The notes beneath the pieces were generated by a model. The model saw nothing but the letters and a program-made list of their open reading frames with translations, made no database searches and had not been told where the DNA came from. Shown piece after piece: positions 10,666-23,299 of a stretch of DNA of 64,000 nucleotides. The stretch's first letter is position 1; each line of letters begins with the position of its first letter. The stretch comes from Cervus elaphus (Eukaryota > Chordata > Mammalia > Artiodactyla > Cervidae). The position numbers were made by a program, and so were the translations under genes. The DNA is taken from NCBI RefSeq assembly GCF_910594005.1, contig NC_057815.1, forward strand, positions 65,114,052-65,178,051, written 5' to 3'.

Positions 10666-13600
10666 TTCTTATCATTGAAGTTATTTGAGTTGTCTTAATT
10701 ACACACTTATCTCTTTAGTGATATGCAATATGAGCTCCAGCGAACTTTGCCCTTATCAGCAAAGGTTTCTTGAAATAAGACCTGAAGTCTGAGTGCCCAG
10801 GTACACACACAGACACAAGCTGCTTTCTAACTTGTGTATGTGTTATACCTGAAGTGCACCCAGCTCCCCCATACCCTGTATTTTAGACGCTGGTTCTGGG
10901 AACTTGGAAAACACTAGCACATTTGTTTTAACATACACAGTGGTGATGAGAGTTCTGAGAGCTTCGTGAGAGCCCTGAGATAACCCAGAGAGGCCAATCA
11001 GGAGCAGAGCTACCGAATCTCACTGGAGAAAATCAGAGGCATATGAGATTTGGAAGCCTGCCTGCCTGCCTCAGGCCTGCCAGCCAGTGAGATTTCTGGT
11101 CATTACCTCGGCCAGAACTCAATAAAAGGCAGCCAGGAGCTCTGTAAACGTGGCTCATAGAGAAAGGGACAGGTTCGTCTGGGTTGGGCCGTGCTGACAG
11201 CACAGCTGGCTCTCTTGGGCCTTTGCTCCTTCCCCAATTCTCCCTAGAGGCCCCTCCCCAGTGTCTTGAAGGAAAGTTGGTGTGGTATCTGCTCAGGCTG
11301 GAGTTCTCTGAGGCCCAGGGAGTTCTCAGAATCAGAGACAACATTTAAAACACCAGCGATCTTCACCGGACTATGCTACTTCCCTACTGCACAAGCCCAC
11401 TATGAAAGAAGGCTCCCTCCTCCATCCCACAGGACAGGCTAAGGAGAGTAGTTCTGTTCACCCGGCTGCCTCATGCTTGCTCTGTGGTAAACCCACACGG
11501 TCCATGGAACTGAAGACAGAGAGCAGCAGGACCCAAGGAAGCCCTGCCTCAGGTCTCATATCAGGCCTCCAGGAACTCAGCCCTGCTCCACTTCTGCGAC
11601 AGTCACTGTCTCAGGGCAGCCAGTGCTGTGGCAAATAGAAACTGCCAGCCAGAGTCAAGGGCGGGCCCACCCCGCAGTGTGACTGATAACTATTTCCAAG
11701 AGCAGCTTCAGTAGGTACTCAATAAATAGGGATGAAGTACCAGGACGTAGAAAAACAGTGAATGCCTACAGAACTCAGAAAGCCCCCACGTGAACTCTAC
11801 CCCTTACCTCAAAGCGCTCTCATCAAAGTTTTTCCTAGGAATTGATATCAGTTTACTTGGCACTCTCCCTCCATGACTATTCGGTCCCAAGATCAACTCA
11901 TTATTATTCATCCATTTATTCAACAGTTATCTACTGGGCACATACCCTCTGATCCATGTTGTGATAGATACTAAGGATGGGTGCTATGGTAAAAAAAAAA
12001 AAAAATAGACATGGCTCTTACCTTCAAGAGAGAGGAAAATATGCAAAAAACAAACAAACAAAAAAGGCTTTAAAAGCTATACAACCACTTCATACAAATT
12101 TTAATCCCATTTTCAAGGGAGGAGACTGAAGTTTGGGTTGTGATGTCAGTAAGGACTCAAGTCATGCCTGTTGCTCTTGATTCTACATCAGGCTACCTCT
12201 TGTTTTAAGAGGCATAAGCAGGGTGAGAAGTGCACACAGAGTGCTGTAGATAGCAAGTGCTACTGGAGTGCAGAGATGAGAGGGAACTTGTGGCTAGCGT
12301 TAATGGCAGGGAACACTTCACAGAGGACTGAGAAGTTAGGCAGGAGAGGGGAAGACATTCTGGGAGGCAGTAAAATGATATCTGTAAGTAAAGGCAAAAG
12401 AGAAGCAGGATAAGGTGCGTTCTGCAGACCAGGACAAAGGAAAAAGCCTCGCTAGGCCAAAATGTAGAGAGGGGAACAGAGGAAGATGAAGTGGGCAAAG
12501 CAGTCTGGGCCCAGAAGGAAACTAGCACCCCGAGAAGGATTTTAGAGCCTGCACCATCTCCAGTCCAAACTCCCAAGCAGAAAACAAAAGTGCAGTGCTG
12601 TTGACTCATTTCAGGTTTTCCCCTGCAGGCCTCTCACTGACACACATCTGCTCCACTCTGGTCAACACAACAGGACCACAGCCATCCCTATTCAAGTTTC
12701 ACCTGCCTTAGGAAGTTGTGCCAAAAGAGGCATGGCTTTTGTCAAATTCTCAGTGCTCAGAAAGCACCCCCTCGGCACTTTCCAGGTGATCCTGAGCAAC
12801 CCCACAGGGCTTTAGATACGTTCACCCTGCCTGTGGAGGCCCCAAATCTATATATAATGCAACCAGCTGAGCCAAACAATGGTGACAATCTTAGTACAGC
12901 ACTCTGACCCACCTCCTTCAGGAAGTCTGCCGTGTACATCCCAACAAACAGATCTCTGTGCTTTAAGCTGAGATTGCCAGCGGAGTGTAGAACATAGATA
13001 TTAGTCACCATATGCCACAGATATTACTGAGCTGCTTTTTCTGTGCCACACATAAAAGTTCCCTAGCCGGGCAGGGAAGCTCCTCAGAAGCAGAGCTGAC
13101 TTGACATACCCACAATTCCACCCAGTGCAATTTCTGTGAACACTATACAGTATTGTGAACTGCTTTCTGCTCCTCCTCTGTATGGGTCTCAGACCTCCTA
13201 ACAACCCAAACCGGCTGCACTAGGGTAAAGAGGCTCACCACAGAGTGGGAACAGCATTTGAATGATAATCAGACAAAATTAGATTATAGCCCCAACTGAG
13301 ATCTTGGGCAAATCTGTTCCTGTCATATGTTAATTGAGGAGTTTAGGAGCAATGGTACTTAAAAGCCCTGCCAACTCTGACATACTAGGATGTGAAGTCC
13401 TGGCACCCAACACCAACAACCCAAAAGGTCAGAGTAAGTTTTTCAGCTGTCATTGTGTAAGTCCCAGTTCAATGGCACTAATATGTCTAGCTCTCCGAAG
13501 CCAAATTGGGGCAGTGAAAGCTCTAAGGTCAGTGGCTATACAATGGGCTCCAGAACCAAAGGTACCAAACAAGGAGTTGGGAGACATGACTAGAACCTAA

Positions 13601-13959
13601 AATAAAAATCTAGTTTAGAACTGGGTTTAAAACAGAGGAGGAATACAGACAGAAGGTCCATGTCAACTCTACATGTCAAAGCAATGAAGTCATACATGAA
13701 CCAAACAGACATACCACCAAAGGGAGTATAGAAAGACTCCACAAGACTCTTAAGAAGCAGGCAAAGGAAGTCAGAGAAAAGTTCAGAGGACTCAGCACCC
13801 AGAAGCCACTGTTCCCAAGATCATGGCCCTAGAATGATGTCACAGGCATCCCCTATGATGGCCCCCAGGGATCCCTACCCTCTTGGTATTCATGCCATTG
13901 TATAATCCCCTGGAAGTAGAAGGGAGCATTTAAGCTTAAGCGAGGGCTTCTTCTAGCAA

Positions 13960-14185
13960 GGGACTTCCCTGGTGGCTCAGATGGTAAGCTGTCTGCCTAC
14001 AATGTGGGAGACTTGGGTTCAATCCCTGGGTTGGGAAGATCCTCTGGAGAAGGAAATGGCAACCCACTCCAGTACCCTTGCCTGGAAAATCCTGTGGACA
14101 GAGGAGCCTGGTAGTCTACAATCCATGGGGTCACAAAGAGTCAGACATGACTGAGCGACTAAACTTTTACTTTCACTTTCACTTT
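13960..14185 (+). mobile_element. Bov-tA SINE
   Basis: Complete forward copy ending in the characteristic TTTCACTTTCACTT tail. Confidence 0.9.
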
Positions 14186-14889
14186 GAGTTCATGCTAGAC
14201 TTACTGACTTGCTTCTAACCTATAGAATTTGGCAGAAGTTGTGGCACATCAATTGCAAGATTAGGTGATGAAAAGACTACAGCTTCCACAGTGGGCACTC
14301 CCTCTTACATCACTTGTCCTAGGGGAAGCTAACTATCATGTCATGAGGCAGCCCAGTGCCAAGGCCCATGTGGCAAGGGGCCAAGGCCTACCAACAACAA
14401 CATAAATGAGCTTGAAAGCAAATACTTGCCCCGCAATGAGCCTTCAGCCCCAGCCCAACAATTTGACTACAGCCTCATGAGGGACCTTTGGCAGAGGCAC
14501 CCAGCTAAGCAGCACCCAGATTCCCAACCCACAGAAACTGGATATAATAAATGTTGACTATTTTAAGCCTCTACATTTGGGGATAATTTGTTATGCATCA
14601 ACACAGGTAGGGACTAGGCCAATCTGGTCAGCCATTTCAAGTCTGCGGGTGGGGCTAGGAAAGTGGTTACAGCCAGGAAAAGGAAGGGGGTATAGGCCGG
14701 AAATGAAGTGAAATACTAGCGCCCAGACATTATCAACAGCATTCCTGTGGCCTAGAGTAAGCCTTGAGTTAAGGGTCTAATTTGTCCACACTCAGAGTCC
14801 ATATTAGTCTGGAGGGTACACCTGAAGTAAAATATGAACTGCAGCAGGTTCAGAGAAGTAACTTCCATTAGAAAGGTGCCACCAAAAGG

Positions 14890-15131
14890 AACTGAAGCTC
14901 CAACAGTCTGGCCACCTAATGTGAAAAGCTGACTCATTGGAAAAGACCCTGATGCTGGAAAAGACTAAAGGCAAAAGAAGAAGGGGGCGGCAGAGGATGA
15001 GATGGTTAGATAGCATCAATGGACATGAATCTGAGCAAACTCTGGGAGATAACGAAGGACAGGGAAGCCTGAGGTGCTGCAGTCCATGGGGTCGCAAAGA
15101 GTCAGACACGACTTAAGCGACTGAACAACAA
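14890..15131 (+). mobile_element. BovB LINE 3' end
   Basis: Matches the BovB 3' region: GCTGACTCATTGGAAAAGAC, then GAGGATGAGATGGTTAGATA, then the SINE-shared end GTCGCAAAGAGTCAGACACG. Heavily 5' truncated, no intact reverse transcriptase. Confidence 0.85.
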
Positions 15132-15722
15132 CCATAAAACACTCAGGTTCTAAGACTTTTCAGGCTCATAAACCTGAGGTGAGAGGACCCAAACATCCCT
15201 AATTGTGCAGTACTTTAGAAAGTACTTTAGACTTTAATACTTTAGAAAGGGTGAAAGCCCTTTCACCACATGTTATCTCAACTGATCCTCACTACAAATC
15301 TATTCCTTAAGGTTATGCCCTTCCTACAAATGAAAAAAACTAAGGCTGAGACAGGTAAAGTGACTTACCTTCTACAAGGCCCACAGAGCTGGAACTCTGA
15401 AGCTCCCCTAGATCCAGATATTTATGTCTGTTGACTATGGCCAACTTAGATCCTTCTGGCAACCAAAGTTAATCATCTAATCTAGGCTTCTACCCAGGCC
15501 CACCCACTCAATTTCCAACTTTCTCCTCCCCATTACATGTAAGTCCTTTCTGGAATTAGACATTTCCAGCTACTTTTAACTGCATTCTCTTGGTAAGGGC
15601 TGCAACAATAAAAGTCTGGTTTCTTTAAAATCCTAGACAAACTTCTTCCAAGTGAAGTGAGGCTGTTGCACTCAAACTGATCTGGATGACTTTTTTAACA
15701 AAAGCAAAAAATGAGAAATTCT

Positions 15723-15859
15723 TTTTGTTTATTTGTTTTTCCTCACAGCACAGCTTGAGGGATCTTAGCTCCCCAACCAGAGATCAGAACTAGGGATTGA
15801 ACCCAGACCCTGCCAGTGAAAGTGCTGAGTCCTAACCACTGAACCATCAGGGAATTCCC
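15723..15859 (-). mobile_element. CHR-type SINE with target-site duplication
   Basis: Reverse CHR copy ending ATCAGGGAATTCCC. Flanked by TGAGAAATTCT at 15712-15722 and 15866-15876. Confidence 0.9.
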
Positions 15860-16250
15860 AAAAAGTGAGAAATTCTAAAGCAGTGAACTTTCTAAAGAAG
15901 TAAAGTTTATTTCTTCAACTTTATCCAACCCTTTCAAAGGAAAATTTTTTCAATTTCTAAGCAAGTGCCTAGTACCCTACAATAGAAACAGAACCAGACA
16001 ACAAATCCCCTTCAATTCAGTTTTACAACCTCTGCAATATGTAAAGTATACCTCATGCCTAGCCTTTTGCTAGAAGTTTTTTGTCCTAACCCTTGAGGAG
16101 TTTATATCAAGGAGGCTGGGCACATACACAGAAAACTCCAACAGGGTAGCAGGATTGCTAAGATTATAGACTCCACCATCCTCGAGCACAGCACTTTGTG
16201 ATAGGTGACTAGACTATTCTAACCCCTCTGTTAACATAGCTATGGCCAGA

Positions 16251-16446
16251 CCGGGGCTTCCCTAGTGGCTCAGATGATAAAGAATCTGCCTGCAATGCAG
16301 GAGACCTGGGTTCGATCCCCTGGAGGAGGGCATGGCAACCCACTCTAGTAGTCTTGCCTGGAGAATCCCCATGGACAGAGGAACCTGACAGGCTATAGTC
16401 TATGGGATCTCAAAGAGTCAAACATGACCGAGCAACTAAGCACAGC
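16251..16446 (+). mobile_element. Bov-tA SINE with target-site duplication
   Basis: Forward copy with intact B-box GGTTCGATCCC. Flanked by ATGGCCAGA at 16242-16250 and 16447-16455. Confidence 0.92.
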
Positions 16447-16647
16447 ATGGCCAGATCACTGAGGTTAAGCTCTGCAAGCCAGGCTGGTTAAGGATACATT
16501 GATAGATAAAGTGTTTTGATAAAAACAACAAGGGCTTGATACACTGATCCCCAGAGTGAGGGTTCTGAGCCTCCACTTTTTAGCTATGTGACCAACAAAA
16601 CAATTTTCTCAGCTATAAATTCTTCACCTTCAAAGTAGGCTTAATGG

Positions 16648-16770
16648 GAATTCCCTGGTGGTCCAGTTGTAGGACTCCACGCTTCCACTGCAGGGAGATG
16701 GGTTCAATTCCTGATCAGGGAACTAAGATCCTGCCTGCTGTGTGGTGAAGCCAAAAAAAAAAAAAAAACA
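16648..16770 (+). mobile_element. CHR-type SINE with poly(A)
   Basis: Forward copy from AATTCCCTGGTGGTCCAG through GGTTCAATTCC to GAAGCC and an A-run. Confidence 0.9.
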
Positions 16771-16940
16771 AAAACCAAGCATAATAATAAAAACAGCTCT
16801 ACCTACTTCCAAAGTTAAGGATAACATAAAACAATACATTGAAAAGGGAAAACAGATCTGAGCTTCAATGAAAATACAGAGTGCTCTGGGTGAGCAACAC
16901 CTCCAAGTGTTGAGGAAAAGCCCAGAATGGTTACCAGTTT

Positions 16941-17614
16941 ATTTCAGTTCAGTCGCTCAGTCGTGTCTGACTCTTGCCGACCCCATGAACCGCAGCATGC
17001 CTAGGCCTCCCTGTCCATCACCAATTCCCGGAGTCTACCCAAACCCATGTCCATCAAGTCGGTGATGCCATCCCACCTTCTCATCCTCTGTCGTCCCCTT
17101 CTTCTCCTGCCCTCAATCTTTCCCAGCATCAGGGTCTTTTCAAATGAGTCAGCTCGTCACATCAGGTGGACAAAGTGTTGGAGTTTCAGCTTCAACATCA
17201 GTCCTTCCAATGAACACCCAGGACTGATCTCCTTTAGGATGGACTGGTTGGATTTCCTTGCAGTCCAGGGGACTCTCAAGAGTCTTCTCCAACACCACAG
17301 TTCAAAAGCATCAATTTTTCAGCACTCAGCTTTCTTCACAGTCCAACTCTCACATCCATACATGGCCACTGGAAAAACCATGGCCTTGACTAAATGGACC
17401 TTTGTTGACAAAGTAATGTCTCTGCTTTTTAATATGCTGTCTAGGTTGGTCACAACTTACCTTCCAAGGAGTAAGCGTCTTTTAATTTCATGTCTGCAAT
17501 CACCATCTGCAGTGATTTTGGAGCCCAGAAAAATAAAGTCAGCCATTATTTCCACTGTTTCCCCATCTATTTGCCATGAAGTTATGGGACCAGATGCCAT
17601 GATCTTAATGGTTA
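16941..17614 (-). mobile_element. BovB LINE 3' end
   Basis: About 670 bp of the BovB 3' region in reverse, from TTCAGTCGCTCAGTCGTGTC to the ATGCCATGATCTT end. The long forward frame over it is antisense and not a gene; the element's own frame on the minus strand is interrupted. Confidence 0.9.
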
Positions 17615-17873
17615 CCAAGATATACGAAAAGGTTTGAAAGGAAGAGAGAAAATGCAATCCATTCAAACAGGCCCTGATTCCAGCTTTTCTAACAAATTTT
17701 AATAGAGGTTTTAGGTTGAGCCCAATAAAAACAGAGATAGACAAAGTACAACTCCTCCTCCCTTCTTCCACAAACAGCTTACGCTTGCAAGAGAGTAAAC
17801 ATCTGTACAATGTGCCATGTGTTACATTAGAACTTTATATGTAGTACCCAGGAGGTAATAAAGAAAGCTCTGT

Positions 17874-17996
17874 ATTATTATTAGTTGACATCTTAAACTG
17901 TGTTGTAGCACATGGGTATTCAATGCATTAGTCTTTATATTTAGTTGTATATCTTCATAGATTGTAATTTTTTTTTTTAATTAGCAGTAACAAAAA
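17874..17996 (+). mobile_element. Unidentified 123-bp insertion with 14-bp target-site duplication
   Basis: Perfect direct repeats AAAGAAAGCTCTGT at 17860-17873 and 17997-18010 flank AT-rich sequence ending in a short A-run. This is the mark of a LINE-mediated insertion. I do not recognise the insert as Bov-tA, CHR or L1. Confidence 0.5.
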
Positions 17997-19359
17997 AAAG
18001 AAAGCTCTGTTGGAGACCCAGTTTGGTATCTTTCTCTCTCCCAAAAAGTGTGACAGCCAGAGCTACAGGGTTTCCTGGAGAATTTCTCACAAAGGGTAGT
18101 ATACCACAGTATGCCCATGCAGTCACTCAGCACTGTATCTCAAAGCCACTCAGCAGGAAATGAGGGGCCCCTTGGAGCTCAAAGCTAAGTCCTTTGGAGA
18201 CCTAGGAAACCCTCCCCATAAGATCTCATCCCCTCCTTGTCAGAGAACAGGAGTTCTTAGCATGAAGGCTCCACATTCCTAAGGGGCCCAGGAGAAGAAT
18301 TCAGGAGGGCTTGTGAATTTGAATGGAAAGAAATTATATCTTATTTTCAGTATTCTCTTACTGAAAGTTAGCATTTCCTTCAATTATATATTAAAACCAA
18401 CCACAATATTATTAGCACCACCTACGATTTTGTCACCAACAGAAATTACAGACATTCCCATGCCACATTACATTGGTGAAGACATCTTCAAATATTACAC
18501 ACGATCATCATTACTTCAAAATTATAGTAGCTATCAGACCTGCCACAGATCTCACGTGACTGCAATTTTCCTGTCTACTGGCCTCCATGTGAGGTAGTTG
18601 GCCAACTATGAAGCAACTCTGCCCAGTTATTGTTCAGCCGCCAAAGAGACCCCGTGTGCTCACACTGGTGATCCAGACTTTACAATACCTCCTTTCCTCC
18701 AACAATCCCCAAGTCAGACTACTCCCCACCAGGTTCTCTTTTGCCTCCGCCCAACCCCTCCTTCCAGGAAGCCCTCCCCAGCCACCTTAGCCTAGCTCAG
18801 CCCACGCAGAGCTCTTTTAATCCTTAGCCTACACTGTCTTCCCTGGTTGCTTCATTAAACCTGTGTATTATGTTGTATTTAATATTCTCTAAATATATAT
18901 CCCCACCCCTACTCCCAAACTAGACTTCTTTGTAGCCCTAGGTTCCTTCTAATTGGACTTGTGGTTTGAATAACTGATTAAGCCTGGGTCCCTGACTCAA
19001 ATGTCTTTGTCTAGTTCTACTAATAACCCACTGTGGAATTTCTGTGTGATGTCTCTCCGGACATCAGTTTCCTCACATGTAAAAAATAAGTTGAACTAAC
19101 TGATGTTTCCACCTCTAAACTTTTGAGTTAGGCAACCACTTTTTATCTCCCTAAGATCTGAGAAAAATTATGGAGGAAACTGAGAAGCCTCCCCCAGCTC
19201 TCCCAGGCAGGGTTAGTCACTTGCTCCTCTGGGCTTCCCACAGCCCTTTGTATGTATATATCACACCTCTACTATAGCCTTTACCACAAAGTTTTGAAAG
19301 AGTGTATAACTTAGTGGCTGGTGGTGGCTGAGGTGGAGACGGGGAGAAGAGTCAGACTG

Positions 19360-19560
19360 CCAGTGTTCAAATTCTGGCTCTATTCCCTACTATCGCACAA
19401 CCTTGGACAAGTTACTTGACCTCTTTATGATTTCATTTCCTTACTTATAAAACAGAGATAATACCAAGCACACAGAATGGCTTTAAGAATTAAAAGAAAT
19501 AAAATGTTTGGAATAGTGCCTGCCACACGGTAAGCACTAAAAAATGTCAGTTGCTATTAT
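19360..19560 (+). mobile_element. MIR
   Basis: Forward MIR: AAATTCTGGCTC, TTGGACAAGTTACTTGACC, ATAGTGCCTGCCACACGG. Confidence 0.75.
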
Positions 19561-19776
19561 TGTTGATGTTAGTGATGTTATTAATGTCTTACCAGGCACT
19601 AGGTTCCTACTTTAGCGACCTCTCTTTCTCCTCTCATTCTCTGCCACAGCACTCCATGTTTTCTTCCACAGTACTTACCACAAGATACTACATTTATTTA
19701 TTTATCTTCTATCTCCCCACTAGACTATAAACTCCATAAGGCCAGAGAACATGTCTGTTTTGTTCATCCCAACACC

Positions 19777-20025
19777 GGAACTTCCCTGGTGGTTCACTGG
19801 CTAAGACTCCCAATGCAGGGGACTCGGGTTCCACCCCTCGTCAGGGAACTAGATGCTACATGCCATAACTAAGAGTTTGCATACTGCAACTGAGAGCTCG
19901 AATACAGCAACTAAAGATGGCACATGCCCCAACAAAGATCAAAGATCCTGCCGCATGCCGCAACTAACACCCAGCGTAGTCAGATAAATAAATAAGCAAA
20001 CAAACAAATATTTAAATAAATAAAC
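19777..20025 (+). mobile_element. CHR-type SINE with target-site duplication
   Basis: Long CHR copy with an AAATAAATA-rich tail. Flanked by TCCCAACACC at 19767-19776 and 20026-20035. Confidence 0.92.
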
Positions 20026-20239
20026 TCCCAACACCAAACACAGAGCCTGACCCAGAGCAGATACTCAAATGTTTGCCGAATAAAGAGCACATGAACTGGC
20101 ACTGTCCAATGTTTGCTAAATAAATTAACCTAGTTAAGGATGACTGTCAAAGCTGAGGTGTGGGTGCAGGTGATGTCCTAGCTGCCCTAGGATTAGAGTG
20201 ACCCTCTGCCCATCCCCCAATATTAGTCTCAGCCAAGCC

Positions 20240-20360
20240 CCACCCACCTGCTCTTGGCCCCAGTCCAGTTCCGGGAGCTACCCTCAGCTAAAATTAGCAT
20301 AGCCACCAAGATGGCCAGGCCATTTATAGCCTTGGAGGCAGCAGCAGCTAGCTGGGTGGG
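20240..20360. promoter_or_regulatory. Candidate muscle-type regulatory cluster in STIM1 intron 1
   Basis: Within 120 bp there is an E-box CACCTG (20245-20250), a perfect MEF2 site CTAAAATTAG (20288-20297), a YY1-like CAAGATGGC (about 20307-20315) and CCATTTATAG (20320-20329), whose minus strand reads as a TATA-like CTATAAATGG. CAGCAGCAGCTAGCTG follows. The grouping is seen directly. Activity is inferred. Confidence 0.35.
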
Positions 20361-21731
20361 CAGGCAGGACTCTGGCCTCCCACTCCATTAGTAGTTGATT
20401 GAGAAGCCAACCTGCACTCCCGTAGACCGCCTAGATGCTTTTCCTCCAAGGCCCTGTTCTAGCCCTGCTGAGTCAAACCACAGTTCCTGAGCAGAGGCCC
20501 TCAACCAACACTGGCAGTCACAACTCCAGACTCACACCCATTCTGCAGGAAACATTTTGAATTTCTAGAGACAAGGAGTCCAGAGACTAAGGGAGGTTCC
20601 AAGCATCAATTTCAGGCCAGTTTCATAAGTGCCAGCCCCAGAGCAGCACCACCATCAAGCACAGATCTTTACAGAAAAAGTAATTTAGCACAGCTGGGTA
20701 TACAGGCACCAAAGAGCCAGACGTGACAGGAATGGCCTCTCTACAGCTCAGTAAGCTCTCCTAGCAGAGCACCTGCCTTCCCTAGAGAGCCAGACCTTTA
20801 TGATAGGCATATACATCCAACAAGACAAAAAATGCAATTTTATGGCCCCTGCAGAAGACCCTCCAGAGAATACAGCCCTTTTATTGGGTCTTTCACCAGG
20901 GCCCACTAACTCACCAGGAGGAAACTAACATTCTCTTGCCCTTGCTTAGTGCTCCTTTAACAGGGCAGGGCCTGCGAAGTTGGAAGAAGGCTAGGTCTTA
21001 TGAATTAGAAAACTGAGCATAGGACCCAGTTTCTTCAACGGTAAAAATGGGGATAATACCACCTGTTCCACATTCTAACTGAGCATTTGCAAGACTTTTG
21101 TGGGGAAAAATAGCTGTGTGGTTGTAACACACAAACTTTAGAAAACATACAAATTGACTAGATATGTTGAATCTGACTTAGAAAAGTGGCTGTTTTAAGG
21201 CTAAGTAAAACTCCTGTGTTCTGAGGATACAGAGGGAATCGAAAGGCTGTGTAAAAAGCTCCTCACCAAATCCAGTCCATGAGCCCAGACTACCTCTCTG
21301 CAAAAACGAGTTCCTATCTGAGTCGAAGACAAAGTCCCAGACAGGCGCAAAGGGACAACCTACCAGAACAACAGTGCTGGGGCCTCCAGTTTACCACAAA
21401 CCATAGCCATTCCCAGCACCTGGGTCTCTAAGATCTCCTGCCTGGAATTCAATATTATTGTGACAACAGAAAGTAATTTCTGAACTGAGAGGAAGAAATA
21501 ACCCCAAAGAGAAGCTTTAGTATAATCAACACAACCAGGCCTCTAAAATACATTGTGTGGAGGGCTGTCTCCGTAAGCTTCATCTGGGGGGTGGTTATGA
21601 GAGATAAGGAATGCCTCTTACCTATGGCATACACAAACACACAAATCTTCCTGACAGCTAGCTAGTGCCTAAATTCAAAACTTCATCCCTTTTAGCACAT
21701 GTCTAAAATATAGAACTCTTCCTCGCAGACC

Positions 21732-21768
21732 AAAAAAAAAAAAAATATATATATATATATATACACAT
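21732..21768. repeat. A-run plus (TA)n
   Basis: Thirteen A followed by about ten TA units. Confidence 0.9.
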
Positions 21769-23166
21769 ATTCATTTTACATTAGGCACTCATATTTTAGG
21801 GTGAAAAAGGAACATATTATTAGTTACAAACAGGGATGTCTCTGGGATAGCAGAAATGCTCCTCAGGTCTTCTTCACAGTTTGATCTACATCTGCCTACT
21901 AGTCTTCCCCTTCACAGCCCAATGAGAACCAAGCTTTCAGCTAGTTTCAGGGGCCAAACAGACAATGCGTAAAGAAACAGGATTAATATGCAAGGAGGTC
22001 CTATCTTCAAAGCTACATCCTGGGTGCCATGCTTATACATAAGGCAACTTCTGGCCTCACTTGTAAGTCAACCCTTGGGGTACCTATAATCACACCCAGC
22101 CCAGGCAAGGAACTTAAAGGGGGATTACCTAAGAAAGGGTCTACCACCAAAGCCAGCCCCGGAACCCATCCATGAAACTTCCTGGCCACCATGACCTACA
22201 CTTCCTTTTCCTCCTTGTATCAATGGGTATTCACTGAGGCGACCCCTCACTTGAGCCTGCCCACCCATAGAAAGAACCCAGCTATAAACTCTCCTTACTC
22301 TGCAGCCCAATGTTTTGCGCACATCCCAGTGACAGGGTGAGAAACATGAGGGTAAAAAACTGGATTCCTTCTAAGCCTTGTGTAAAACAACTGAATTTTA
22401 AAAGTGCTCTTTTTTTTTTTTTTCTGCAACAGAGCACCAGGGCGCCTACTTTCTTGACAAGGCTCCATGAGTACACAGGAAAAAGCAGGACAGATCAAAA
22501 ATATGGTAGAACTCCTACCATCATCAGTCAGAAGAAACAGAGTAAGTCAACAAGTGGTCCCAGGAATTATATCATGCCTATGTCAAGAAAAGTCCATTTA
22601 ACTCCCTAGTGGTAAACAGCATTCCATCTAAGGAACTGCTTTGATATTTTAAATGGGCACAGCTAGGAGACAGCAGATTACCTAAGGCAGGGAGGAAATA
22701 GGGTTCCCACGCTCACTGGAATAGAAAGGCACACCTCAACACTAACTTACAGAGTAATAGAGCTGGCTCAGTCCTGACTTTCCCTGCCCAGCCCAAGTAG
22801 CCTCAACCTCCCCTGTGCTGCCAAGTGCTGAAACTGGCCAAGAGCAATAGACTTATCATCTGCCCAGGCCATTATTCCAGACAAGTAGTCCTGAGACAGG
22901 GTCTTGACTTGCTGATCTGAAAGGAAAAGGTACACCAGAAGCAAACCGCCTTTCACTGCCAACAAAAGACATCCTGAGGAGGGATGAGGAAAGTTGTTCA
23001 AGAGACAAAGACATCAAGAGTATAGCTCCTGAACGGAAAGAACTTCCTGGACTCCTAAGAACTGGCAATGCCGTAAGTGGGTCCTTCATCAATTCCAAGT
23101 GTAGAAACCAACTGTTCAAATTTCCCCACTTGGGCAACTCAGTTCTTGCCCGTGGCAAGGCCTTAC

Positions 23167-23299
23167 CTGCTACAGTGGACTCCTCGGAATTGGCCCCTGA
23201 GCCGGTCGCCTTCTCGCTGTGGCTTTGGCTGAGGCTCTGGCCGTGATGCAGGAGGAGCCCCCAAAGGAGCCACAGGGCAAGACGAGCGCACACATCCAT
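23167..23299 (-). CDS. STIM1: STIM1 coding exon 1: signal peptide and start of ER-luminal domain
   Basis: STIM1 is a single-pass ER membrane protein. It senses luminal calcium with an EF-hand/SAM region and opens ORAI channels when stores empty. Only the first coding exon is here: 44 codons plus one base. It starts with the typical MDVCARLALWLLWGLLLHHG signal peptide (Arg6, then a Leu/Trp-rich core), followed by a Ser/His-rich luminal stretch ending at Ser-Thr-Val-Ala. The reading frame then meets a good GTAAGG donor at 23166-23161. The single leftover G matches the known split Glu codon at the exon 1/2 junction of mammalian STIM1. The start ATG has G at -3 and +4, a strong context. The EF-hand, SAM, transmembrane and coiled-coil parts lie beyond the left edge. 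The near-identity to human STIM1 exon 1 is from memory. Confidence 0.96.

Larger units (their letters stand above)
1..23166 (-). other. STIM1: STIM1 intron 1 (5' part)
   Basis: On the minus strand everything after the exon 1 donor at 23166-23165 belongs to STIM1 intron 1, which runs off the left edge of the window. The ORFs inside it are short, lack codon structure and mostly fall in repeats, so I call no gene here. It holds the SINEs, LINE fragments, MIRs and simple repeats listed separately, one apparent retrocopied 3' UTR near 8032-8450 and a candidate regulatory cluster near 20240-20360. STIM1 exon 2 is not in the window, which fits the very long first intron known for mammalian STIM1. 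Confidence 0.85.

Noticed and set aside
12205..12609. 134-codon minus-strand frame in STIM1 intron 1
   Set aside because: Low-complexity Ser/Leu-rich translation of a pyrimidine-rich strand, with no domain or splice context.
16251..16446. tRNA gene, suggested by A- and B-box-like sequence
   Set aside because: The tRNA-like part is the head of a Bov-tA SINE. It continues into the SINE body and has target-site duplications. The same applies to the other SINE copies.
17047..17637. 196-codon plus-strand frame
   Set aside because: It is the antisense of a BovB LINE 3' end, not a gene.
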